Positions 47,408 to 55,380 of a stretch of 64,000 nt of DNA are shown piece by piece. The stretch's first letter is position 1, and each line of letters begins with the position of its first letter. The stretch is from NCBI RefSeq assembly GCF_041904905.1, contig NZ_JAYRMI010000009.1, positions 21,884 to 85,883 on the forward strand. The letters are read 5' to 3'. The notes under the pieces were generated by a model, which had not been told where the DNA came from, did not search any database, and worked only from the letters and a program-made list of their open reading frames with translations. Source of the DNA: Zoogloea sp041904905. Its GTDB lineage: Bacteria > Pseudomonadota > Gammaproteobacteria > Burkholderiales > Rhodocyclaceae. A program made the position numbers and the translations under genes.

Positions 47408-48634
47408 ATGCCAGAACCCCGCATCATCCCCATCGCCGCGGCCCCCGCGCGGCCGGCCCAACCTGCCGCAGGCCCGTGGCAATCCCGCCTCACCGCCTCG
47501 CCGCCGCTGGCGCTGTACGTGCACTTCCCGTGGTGCGTGCGCAAGTGCCCCTACTGCGACTTCAACTCCCACGCGGTGAAGGACGAAGGCATCCCCGAGG
47601 CGGCCTACATCGAGGCCCTCGTGGCAGACCTGGAAGGCGCGCTGCCGCAGATCTGGGGCCGGCGCGTGCACAGCATCTTCATCGGCGGCGGCACGCCCAG
47701 CCTGATGAGCCCGGAAGGGCTCGACGAACTGCTCACTGCCATCCGCATGCGGGTGCTCCTCGACCCCCAGGCCGAGATCACCCTCGAAGCCAACCCGGGC
47801 ACCGTGGATTCGGGGCGCTTCCGGGCTTTCCGCGAGGCCGGCGTGAATCGGCTGTCGGTGGGCATCCAGAGCTTCGACGAGCGGCACCTGAAGGCCCTCG
47901 GGCGCATCCACGGCCGGGCCGACGCCATCGCCGCGGCCGAAGCCGCGCTCACCCATTTCGACGCCGTCAACCTCGACCTGATGTACGCCCTGCCCGGCCA
48001 GTCCCTCGCCGAAGCCGAGGCGGATCTCGCCACCGCCCTGGCCCTGGGCCCGGCGCACCTGTCGTGCTACCACCTCACGCTTGAGCCCAACACCGCCTTC
48101 GCCGCCAACCCGCCCGACGTGCCCGACCCCGATGCCTCCGCCGACATGCAGGATCGCATCGAAGGCCGGCTGGGCGACGCCGACTACGGCCACTACGAGA
48201 CGTCGGCCTTCGCCCGCCCCAACCGCGAATGCCGGCACAACCTCAACTACTGGACGTTCGGCGACTACCTGGGCATTGGCGCCGGCGCCCACGGCAAGCT
48301 GTCGTCCCACGAAGGCATCGTCCGCGAGACGCGGCCCCGGCACCCGGCGGCTTATCTCGCCGCCCGCCAGGACGGCAGCTTCGTGCAGGAGCGGCGCAGC
48401 ATCGGCGCCGCCGAGCTGCCCTTCGAGTTCATGATGAACGCCCTGCGGCTCAACCGGGGCTTTCCGAAGCGGCTGTTTGCCGAGCGCACCGGGCTGCCCT
48501 TCGAGGCGGCCGAAGCCGGGCTGCGTCAGGCCCGCGCCGAAGGCCTGATCGAGGTGGACGGCGAGACGATCCGGCCAACCCAGCGTGGCCGCCACTTCCT
48601 CAACGAACTGCTGATGCGCTTCCTGCCGGCCTGA
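47408..48634 (+). CDS. hemW: Radical SAM heme chaperone HemW
   Basis: HemW binds heme and a 4Fe-4S cluster and is involved in heme delivery. The radical-SAM motif is CVRKCPYCDF (Cx3Cx2C), and GGGTPSLMS and SVGIQSFDERHLKALGR follow. It lacks the additional N-terminal region of true HemN oxidases and is 408 residues, in keeping with HemW. The ATG at 47408 is 8 bp after the rdgB stop. It closes the kinase-to-hemW operon. Confidence 0.92.
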   Translation: MPEPRIIPIAAAPARPAQPAAGPWQSRLTASPPLALYVHFPWCVRKCPYCDFNSHAVKDEGIPEAAYIEALVADLEGALPQIWGRRVHSIFIGGGTPSLMSPEGLDELLTAIRMRVLLDPQAEITLEANPGTVDSGRFRAFREAGVNRLSVGIQSFDERHLKALGRIHGRADAIAAAEAALTHFDAVNLDLMYALPGQSLAEAEADLATALALGPAHLSCYHLTLEPNTAFAANPPDVPDPDASADMQDRIEGRLGDADYGHYETSAFARPNRECRHNLNYWTFGDYLGIGAGAHGKLSSHEGIVRETRPRHPAAYLAARQDGSFVQERRSIGAAELPFEFMMNALRLNRGFPKRLFAERTGLPFEAAEAGLRQARAEGLIEVDGETIRPTQRGRHFLNELLMRFLPA

Positions 48635-48649
48635 GCGCCGGCCCCCACG

Positions 48650-49543
48650 TCAGGCCCGCTCGCCGAGCAGGGTCTGGATTTCCTCGCTGACCGCCTGGGT
48701 GGCGGTGTTGTCGTCGGACTGACGCTGGAGCAGCGCATGCAGACCAAGCAGGAGCCTGTAAAACGGGTTCCGCTTCAACTGCAACACCGCCGCGGAGCGG
48801 AGCGAGCCGTTGGCAAACTGCCGCTTCACCTCGCTCTCGCCCGGGCGGAAATCCAGAAAGCGGAAGCGACCGTCGGCAAAGAGCTGCCGCAGCGCCGCCA
48901 GATGCACGATGGTGCCGGCCGACCACTGACGGAAGTCGTCGCGCTCACCGCCGGCCATGTACTGCAGGGTCTCGCCCACGGCCTCCAGGCACACGAAGGC
49001 CACCGGCGCCCCCGCCGCGAACAGCACCAGGCCGTGCAGCCGCCCCTCGACCGCGGCGTCGCGCACCGCGCTGCCCGGCGCATAGCCGGGGCTCACGATC
49101 GCCGCGTACCGGGCGAAGGTCTCGATCTCGCCCGGCGCGCAGTAGGCCTGGAGATCCAGCCGCGCGCCATCCACCCCGAACGCCTCGACGAAACGGGCCT
49201 CGTCCCGGGCGAAGGATTCGCGGGTCTTGGCCGAGAAGCGCCCTTCAAGATACGCCTCGTAGGCGCCGGGCCAGGCCAGGTAGTGCCACACGTCGCGCTT
49301 GACCACGTACATCACCCGGTCGTCCAGCACGCTGTGGGTGCGCCAGCCCTGGTCGATGACCCCGCACAGCAGATGACCGTCAAGCCCGGCGGGCAAGGGC
49401 CGGACCGCCAGCTCGCGGGCGTTGCCGGCGAGTACGTCGGTGAGCGTCGTCTGACAGACCGCGAGGTCGAGCGGCACCGAGAAGCGGCGCTGACCACGAA
49501 AAACGAAAGGCAACGACAGGCGTCTGCCCGGGGTGTGACTCAT
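48650..49543 (-). CDS. GNAT-like acyltransferase (BioF2/CelD-type)
   Basis: The 297-residue protein has a C-terminal acetyltransferase-like half (GLVLFAAGAPVAFVCLEAVG, followed by QWSAGTIVHLAALRQLF and FLDFRPGESEVKRQFANG). This pattern is seen in the FemAB/CelD-like GNAT group. The N-terminal half carries no motif I recognise. There is no signal peptide. It is convergent with hemW and divergent from the methyltransferase. The substrate is unknown. Confidence 0.65.
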   Translation of the reverse strand: MSHTPGRRLSLPFVFRGQRRFSVPLDLAVCQTTLTDVLAGNARELAVRPLPAGLDGHLLCGVIDQGWRTHSVLDDRVMYVVKRDVWHYLAWPGAYEAYLEGRFSAKTRESFARDEARFVEAFGVDGARLDLQAYCAPGEIETFARYAAIVSPGYAPGSAVRDAAVEGRLHGLVLFAAGAPVAFVCLEAVGETLQYMAGGERDDFRQWSAGTIVHLAALRQLFADGRFRFLDFRPGESEVKRQFANGSLRSAAVLQLKRNPFYRLLLGLHALLQRQSDDNTATQAVSEEIQTLLGERA

Positions 49544-49797
49544 AAGATGCCTTCAAAATAGCGGGGAGGCTCAAAACACGTAACGACGCGGGTCTCGAGA
49601 GCCCGACAAGCCTGGGCCGTATTATGCCCATGTCTCGCGCAACGCGCCTCACGTTTCGATGACGAAGAGTTATACACAGTTGGCGCGCGGTATTCAGCAC
49701 GTGGGGGCGCTCTTTGTTCTCAGCTTGGGCAACGCTGGCCCCTCGCCGACGCTTCCTGCACAATGCGCGCCAGACCTTCGCGCCACTGTCTGCAGCC

Positions 49798-51060
49798 ATG
49801 GCCCATCCCGCTCCGCCCGCTCCACTCCCTCCGCCGACTTCCCCCAACCCGACCGACGTCGCCCGCCTCGGTCAGGTGTTCACGCCGGAGCCCGTGGTTC
49901 GCGCGATGCTGCGCCTGCGCCAGAACACCGGCCGGGCCCTCGAGCCCTCCTGCGGCGACGGCGCCTTCCTGCGCGCGATGCACCACGCGGTCGGCGTCGA
50001 GTTCGACCCCCGTCACTGTCCGCCCGGCGCGCTGAACATGGATTTCTTCGCCTACCCGGAGAGCGAGAAGTTCGACACCGTGATCGGCAACCCGCCCTAC
50101 GTGCGCTACCAGGACATCGCGCCCTCCACCCGCAGGCTGCTGCGCCAGGACGGCTTCGACGGGCGCAGCAACCTGTATCACTTCTTCATCGAGAAGTGCG
50201 TCCGCCACCTGCGACCCGGCGGCGAGCTGATCTTCATCACCCCGCGGGATTTCCTCAAGGCCACCAGCGCCCGCCCCCTCAACCGCTGGCTGCACCGGCA
50301 CGGCACGATCACCCACGCCATCGAGCTGGGCGACGCCCGGGTGTTTCCCGACGCCCTGCCCAACTGCCTGATCTGGCGCTACGAGCTGGGCGAAACTGGC
50401 CACCACACCGCCTGGGCGCGGATCAGCCAGGGCGACGACCTCGTCCACAGCCTGGAACACCCCCACTGGCAGCGGCGCAATTTCCTCGAAAGCGCCGGGC
50501 ACCTGCTGTTCTCCCACGGGGAGTACGGCCTGAGCCTTGCCGACGTGGCCAACGTGCGGGTGGGCGCGGTGTCGGGCTTCGACTCGATCTACACCAGCGA
50601 GGCCCACGGCAACCGGGACTTCGTCAGCTCGGCCACCGCCCGCACCGGCCAGACCCGCCGGATGATCTGGTGCGACCCCGACCGCCCCGCGCCGGCCGCG
50701 CTACTGCCCCACCGGGACGTGCTCATCGCCCGCCGGATCCGCAACTTCGACGAGACCAACTGGTGGCACTGGGGCCGCGGCTACCCCCAGACCGACGCCC
50801 CGCGGGTCTACGTCAACACCAAGACCCGCCGCCCCAGCCCCTTCTTCGTGCACCCCTGCGTGCACTTCGACGGCGCGGTGCTGGGCGTCTTCCCCCATCG
50901 CCAGGACGTGGATCTGGACGCCTTCCGCGACGCCCTCAACAACGTGGACTGGGCCGACCAGGGCTTCGTCTGCGATGGCCGTTACCTGTTCTCGCAGCGC
51001 AGCCTGCAGTACGCGCTGCTGCCGGAGCGCTTCCGCGCCTTCCTGCCAGACCCGGGCTGA
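49798..51060 (+). CDS. Orphan N6-adenine DNA methyltransferase
   Basis: A SAM-binding motif I (LEPSCGDGAFL, about residue 47) follows a GQVFTPEPVVRAML segment, and motif IV is NPPYVRY, which marks amino-methyltransferases of DNA. The second half could serve target recognition. It is 420 residues from ATG 49798; a TTG at 49714 would add 28 residues. No restriction endonuclease or specificity subunit is next to it, so it is a solitary enzyme here. The recognition sequence is unknown. RNA or protein methylation is less likely given the NPPY form and the VFTP segment. Confidence 0.85.
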   Translation: MAHPAPPAPLPPPTSPNPTDVARLGQVFTPEPVVRAMLRLRQNTGRALEPSCGDGAFLRAMHHAVGVEFDPRHCPPGALNMDFFAYPESEKFDTVIGNPPYVRYQDIAPSTRRLLRQDGFDGRSNLYHFFIEKCVRHLRPGGELIFITPRDFLKATSARPLNRWLHRHGTITHAIELGDARVFPDALPNCLIWRYELGETGHHTAWARISQGDDLVHSLEHPHWQRRNFLESAGHLLFSHGEYGLSLADVANVRVGAVSGFDSIYTSEAHGNRDFVSSATARTGQTRRMIWCDPDRPAPAALLPHRDVLIARRIRNFDETNWWHWGRGYPQTDAPRVYVNTKTRRPSPFFVHPCVHFDGAVLGVFPHRQDVDLDAFRDALNNVDWADQGFVCDGRYLFSQRSLQYALLPERFRAFLPDPG

Positions 51061-51192
51061 GCCCTGCCGGGCCGGCCGGACGGATGGTGTAACATCCGGC
51101 CAGAACAATCACGGGCCGCGCGGGTCCACGGTGCTGCTGCGCCGCGGTCTGCCCGACGCATCACCCCTTCGAGAACAGTCCGCGAGGTTTCC

Positions 51193-52491
51193 ATGGTCCC
51201 CCATCTCACCACCGCGCTCACCGGCCCCCTGCTGGAGCTGGAAAAGCACTTACTCGACAACGCCTGTGCCATCGAACGCTGGATGCGCACCCAGTGGCAG
51301 GAACACCTGCCGCCCTTCTACGGCTCCACCGACCTGCGCAACTCCGGCTTCAAGCTGGCGCCGGTGGATCTCAACCTCTTCCCGGGCGGCTTCAACAACC
51401 TCAACGACGCCTTCCTGCCCCTGTGCGTGCAGGCCGCCCAGGCCGCCATCGAGCGCATCTGCGTCGGCGCCCGGTCGATCCTGCTGGTGCCCGAGAACCA
51501 CACCCGCAACCAGTTCTACCTGCAGAACGTGGCCAAGCTGGTGTCGATCCTGCGTCTCACCGGCCTTGAGGTGCGCCTGGGCAGCCTGCTGCCCGAGATC
51601 ACCGAACCCACCGTGGTCGAACTCGCCAACGGCGCCACCCTCACCCTGGAACCGCTGATCCGCAACGGCCGCCGCCTCGGCCTGAAGGATTTCGACCCCT
51701 GCGCGGTGCTGCTCAACAACGACCTCTCCGCCGGCATCCCGGCGCTGATGAAGAATCTCCACGACCAATGGGTGATCCCGCCGGTGCACGCCGGCTGGCA
51801 CACCCGCCGCAAGTCCAACCACGCCGCCGCCTACGACCGCGTCACCCGCGACTTCGGCGCGGCCATCGGCATCGACCCCTGGCGCATCAACCCGGCCTTC
51901 GACACCTGCTCGGGCCTCGATTTCCACGCCCGCACCGGCGAACAGGAACTCGCCGACAAGGTCTCCGCCATGCTGGCCGACATCCGCGCCAAGTACGCCG
52001 AATACGGCGTCGCCGACGAGCCCTTCGTGGTCGTCAAGGCCGACGCCGGCACCTACGGCATGGGCGTGATGACGGTCAAGGACGCGTCCGAGCTGATCGG
52101 CCTCAACCGCAAGCAGCGCAACAAGATGAGCGTGGTGAAGGAAGGCCTGGAAGTGCACGACGTCATCATCCAGGAAGGCGTGCACACCTTCGAGACCCTC
52201 AACGGCGCGGTGGCCGAGCCGGTGGTCTACATGATGGACCACTACGTGGTGGGCGGCTTCTACCGCGTCCACACCCAGCGCGGTCGCGACGAGAACCTCA
52301 ACGCCCCGGGCATGCACTTCGAGCCCCTGGCCTTCGAAGCCCCCTGCAGCCTGCCCGACTGCAACCAGAGCCCCGACGCGCCGCCCAACCGCTTCTACGC
52401 CTACGGCGTGGTGGCCCGGCTGGCGCTGCTGGCCGCCTCGGTCGAGATCGAGGAAACCGAACCCCAGCCCCTCGAAGAAGCCACCGCCTGA
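51193..52491 (+). CDS. gshA: Glutamate-cysteine ligase
   Basis: GshA makes gamma-glutamylcysteine for glutathione. The protein is 432 residues and belongs to the class found in betaproteobacteria and Acidithiobacillus, not the E. coli type. Visible segments include FYGSTDLRNSGFKLAPVDLN, FPGGFNNLNDAF, HAGWHTRRKSNH and the ATP-grasp-like KADAGTYGMGVMTV. The gshB gene follows after 12 bp. Confidence 0.92.
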   Translation: MVPHLTTALTGPLLELEKHLLDNACAIERWMRTQWQEHLPPFYGSTDLRNSGFKLAPVDLNLFPGGFNNLNDAFLPLCVQAAQAAIERICVGARSILLVPENHTRNQFYLQNVAKLVSILRLTGLEVRLGSLLPEITEPTVVELANGATLTLEPLIRNGRRLGLKDFDPCAVLLNNDLSAGIPALMKNLHDQWVIPPVHAGWHTRRKSNHAAAYDRVTRDFGAAIGIDPWRINPAFDTCSGLDFHARTGEQELADKVSAMLADIRAKYAEYGVADEPFVVVKADAGTYGMGVMTVKDASELIGLNRKQRNKMSVVKEGLEVHDVIIQEGVHTFETLNGAVAEPVVYMMDHYVVGGFYRVHTQRGRDENLNAPGMHFEPLAFEAPCSLPDCNQSPDAPPNRFYAYGVVARLALLAASVEIEETEPQPLEEATA

Positions 52492-52503
52492 CGGAACCGC
52501 CCG

Positions 52504-53448
52504 ATGAAACTCGCCTTCATCCTCGACCCCCTCGACCGCCTCAAGGCCTACAAGGATTCCAGCATCGCCATGATGCGGGCCGCCGCCCGCCGCGGCCACG
52601 AGATCTTCGCCATTCAGCGCGAGGCCCTGACCTGGGAAGGCGGCGTCGTCTCGGCCCGCTGCCTGCCCATCGGCGTGTCGGATTTCGACCACGCCTGGTA
52701 CGCCCCCAGCGGGCCCGAGGCGGCGATGCCCCTCACCGATTTCGACGCCGTGCTGATGCGTCAGGACCCACCCTTCGACTTCGAGTACGTCACCGCCACC
52801 TGGCTGCTCGAACGCGCCCAGCAGGCCGGCGCGCGCATCTTCAACCACCCGCGCTCCATCCGTGACCACTCCGAGAAGCTCGCCATCACCGAGTTCCCGC
52901 AGTTCACCCCGGCCACCCGGGTGGCCCGCGCCGCGGCCGACATCAACGCCTTCATCGACGCCCACGGCGACACCATCCTCAAGCCCCTCGACGGCATGGG
53001 CGGCAGCCAGATCTTCCGCGTCCGCGCCGACGACCCCAACCGCAACGTCATCATCGAGACCCTCACCCAGGACGAACGCCGCACCATCATGGCCCAGGCC
53101 TACCTGCCGGCCATCGCGGGCGGCGACAAGCGGGTGCTGGTGATCGGCGGGCAGGTCATCCCGTTCTCGCTGGCGCGCATCCCGATGGCCGGCGAGACCC
53201 GCGGCAACCTCGCCGCCGGCGGGCGTGGCGTGGCCATGCCCCTCACCGACGGAGAGCGCGCCATCGCCGAATACCTCGCCCCCATCCTGTGGTCGCGCGG
53301 GCTGCTCATCGTCGGCCTCGACGTGATCGGCGACCGCCTCACCGAGATCAACGTCACCAGCCCCACCTGCATGGTCGAGATCACCGACCAGACCGGCTTC
53401 GACGTGCCCGGCGCGGTGATCGACGCCCTCGAGGCGGCGTGCGCCTGA
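52504..53448 (+). CDS. gshB: Glutathione synthetase
   Basis: GshB adds glycine to gamma-glutamylcysteine. N-terminal MKLAFILDPLDRLKAYKDSS and ATP-grasp segments (LKPLDGMGGSQIFRV, DKRVLVIGGQVIP, NLAAGGRG, EINVTSPTCMVEI) match the family. It is 314 residues, the E. coli length being 315. apbE begins inside its last codons. Confidence 0.96.
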   Translation: MKLAFILDPLDRLKAYKDSSIAMMRAAARRGHEIFAIQREALTWEGGVVSARCLPIGVSDFDHAWYAPSGPEAAMPLTDFDAVLMRQDPPFDFEYVTATWLLERAQQAGARIFNHPRSIRDHSEKLAITEFPQFTPATRVARAAADINAFIDAHGDTILKPLDGMGGSQIFRVRADDPNRNVIIETLTQDERRTIMAQAYLPAIAGGDKRVLVIGGQVIPFSLARIPMAGETRGNLAAGGRGVAMPLTDGERAIAEYLAPILWSRGLLIVGLDVIGDRLTEINVTSPTCMVEITDQTGFDVPGAVIDALEAACA

Positions 53449-54500
53449 ACGCCCTGCCCCGCGCCGCCGCCTGGCTGGCCGCCCTCGCCCTCGCGGCGGG
53501 GCTGCTCGCCGGCTGCAGCCGGGAGCGCATCCACCAGCAGGAATCCTACGTCTTCGGCACCCGCGTCGAGGTGCTCACCTGGGACGCCTCCGAAGACAAA
53601 TCCCGCACCGCCGTGGCCGAAGTGCTGCGCGAGTTCGACCGCCTGCACCGGGCCTACCACGCCTGGGAACCCTCCGAACTCACCGCCCTCAACCAGGCCA
53701 TCGCCGCCGGCCAGCGGGCCATCCCGGTCTCGCCCGAACTGGCTGCGATGCTCACCGACGCCCAGGCCATCGCCGCCACCGGCGACCAGCTCTTCGACCC
53801 GGCCCTCGGCAAGCTCATCGCCCTGTGGGGCTTTCACACCGACACCTTCGTGCCCGTGCGGCCCGATCCGGCCAAGCTCGCCGAGTTGGTGCGCGCCCAC
53901 CCCACCATGGCCGACCTCACCATCGAGAACGGCAAGGTGAGCAGCCGCAACCCCGCCGTGCAACTCGACCTGGGCGGCTACGGCAAGGGCTACGCCCTCG
54001 ATCGCGCCGCCGCCATCCTCAAGGCCCACGGCGTCGGCAACGCCCTCATCAACATCGGCGGCAACGTGCTGGCCCTGGGCAGCAAGGGCGACCAGCCCTG
54101 GCGGGTCGGCATCCAGCACCCCCGCGAACCGCGCCCGCTGGCCACCCTGCCCCTGCGCGACGGCGAAGCCATCGGCACCTCCGGCGACTACCAGCGCTAC
54201 TTCGAACTCGACGGCGAGCGCTACTGCCACCTCCTCGACCCCCGCACCGGCCACCCCGCCAAGGGGACCCAGGCCGTCACCCTCCTCATCACCCCCCGCC
54301 CCACCGGCACCGGCACCCTGTCTGACGCTGCCAGCAAGCCGGTCTACCTGAGCGGCGACCGCTGGCGCGACTATGCCGGCCGCTTCGGCATCGACCACGC
54401 CCTGCGGGTGGGCGCCGACGGCAAGGTGGAGGTCACCCGCGCCCTGCACGGCCGGCTGCAGTACGGCGCAGGCATCGCCCCCGCCAGCGTCGTTAACTGA
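53439..54500 (+). CDS. apbE: FAD:protein FMN transferase (ApbE), lipoprotein
   Basis: ApbE attaches FMN covalently to Thr/Ser of target proteins such as Rnf and Nqr subunits. A lipoprotein signal ends LLAGC (Cys26), placing it on the periplasmic face. Family motifs are LHRAYHAWEPSELTALN, LDLGGYGKGYALDRA, NIGGNVLALG, TSGDYQRYF and HLLDPRTGHPA. It starts at GTG 53439, overlapping gshB by 10 bp, and is 353 residues. A flavin acceptor is not encoded nearby, but the NusG-II/Gx genes at the right end belong to families often found with ApbE. Confidence 0.92.
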   Translation: MRLNALPRAAAWLAALALAAGLLAGCSRERIHQQESYVFGTRVEVLTWDASEDKSRTAVAEVLREFDRLHRAYHAWEPSELTALNQAIAAGQRAIPVSPELAAMLTDAQAIAATGDQLFDPALGKLIALWGFHTDTFVPVRPDPAKLAELVRAHPTMADLTIENGKVSSRNPAVQLDLGGYGKGYALDRAAAILKAHGVGNALINIGGNVLALGSKGDQPWRVGIQHPREPRPLATLPLRDGEAIGTSGDYQRYFELDGERYCHLLDPRTGHPAKGTQAVTLLITPRPTGTGTLSDAASKPVYLSGDRWRDYAGRFGIDHALRVGADGKVEVTRALHGRLQYGAGIAPASVVN

Positions 54501-54524
54501 TACAAATACCCCGCTTTTTTCGGC

Positions 54525-54552
54525 TTGCCGGCCGGCGCACATTGGTTAGAAT
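54525..54552 (+). promoter_or_regulatory. Candidate promoter of the PTS operon
   Basis: TTGCCG (54525-54530) and TAGAAT (54547-54552) are 16 nt apart. Initiation would lie at or near the ATG at 54560, so the EIIA mRNA could be nearly leaderless from this promoter. Confidence 0.45.
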
Positions 54553-54559
54553 GGGTCGG

Positions 54560-54943
54560 ATGATCGGGATCCTCTTGATAACCCACGGCAGCCTCGGCGA
54601 AGCGCTCATCCAGTGCGCCAGCCACGTGCTCAACCGTCGCCCGCCCCAGCTCCTGCAGCTGGGTGTCGCCGGTCAGGACGACCCCCTCGACGCCCTGCCC
54701 CTCGCCCGCCGCCTGGCCGAACTGGTGGATGACGGCAGCGGCGTCCTGATCCTCACCGACATCCTCGGCGCCACCCCCGCCAACATCGCCGCCAAGCTCC
54801 TCGAGCCCGGCCGCATCGCGGGCGTGGCCGGCGTCAATCTGCCAATGCTGCTGCGGGTCATCACCTACCGCGAACGCAGCATGGATGTCCTGCTCAAAAA
54901 AGCCATCGCCGGCGCCTGCGAAGGCGTCGTCCACATGAAGTAG
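54560..54943 (+). CDS. PTS EIIA component, mannose family
   Basis: The 127-residue protein starts MIGILLITHGSLGEAL, where His9 is the expected phosphorylation site of EIIA-Man. ILTDILGATPANIAAKL and NLPMLLRVITYRE follow. It has no EIIB, EIIC or EIID partner here. HPr and EI genes follow on the same strand, so it probably has a regulatory rather than a transport role. In-frame ATG 54551 and TTG 54542 are other possible starts. Confidence 0.88.
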   Translation: MIGILLITHGSLGEALIQCASHVLNRRPPQLLQLGVAGQDDPLDALPLARRLAELVDDGSGVLILTDILGATPANIAAKLLEPGRIAGVAGVNLPMLLRVITYRERSMDVLLKKAIAGACEGVVHMK

Positions 54944-55003
54944 AAGCAGCACCCCACCGGTCACCACAAAAACAAGAACCAGCGAGGAAGGAAGACAAGC
55001 GCA

Positions 55004-55273
55004 ATGCCACGCCAGGAAGCAAACATCATCAACAAGCTCGGGCTGCACGCCCGCGCCTCCGCCAAGCTCACCCAGGTCGCCAGCGCCTACGCCTGCGATG
55101 TCTGGCTGGAGCGCAACGGCAGGCGGGTCAACGCCAAGAGCATCATGGGCGTCATGATGCTCGCCGCCGCCAAGGGCAGCACCATCGTGGTGGACACCGA
55201 CGGCGCCGACGCCGACCAGGCCATGGCCGCCATCCAGGCCCTGATCGCCGACAAGTTCGGCGAAGGGGAGTAA
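55004..55273 (+). CDS. ptsH: Phosphocarrier protein HPr
   Basis: HPr relays phosphate from EI to EIIA. The active-site His15 is in LGLHARASAK. Ser46 in NAKSIMGVMML is the regulatory site of HprK/P kinases. It is 89 residues with GAGGAAGGAAG upstream of its ATG. It lies between the EIIA and EI genes. Confidence 0.95.
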   Translation: MPRQEANIINKLGLHARASAKLTQVASAYACDVWLERNGRRVNAKSIMGVMMLAAAKGSTIVVDTDGADADQAMAAIQALIADKFGEGE

Positions 55274-55380
55274 GGCGGGGAACGGGGCATTGGGAACCGG
55301 GAAATGGGTAGGCAAGCACCCGGCCCGCCCCAGCGCCCTCCGCGCCTCCACCTGCCGCCCACACCCATAAAGGCCCCGCC

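Noticed and set aside
51061..51192. A terminator after the methyltransferase (CGGATG/CATCCG stem near 51078-51098)
   Set aside because: The stem is only 6 bp and no T-run follows.
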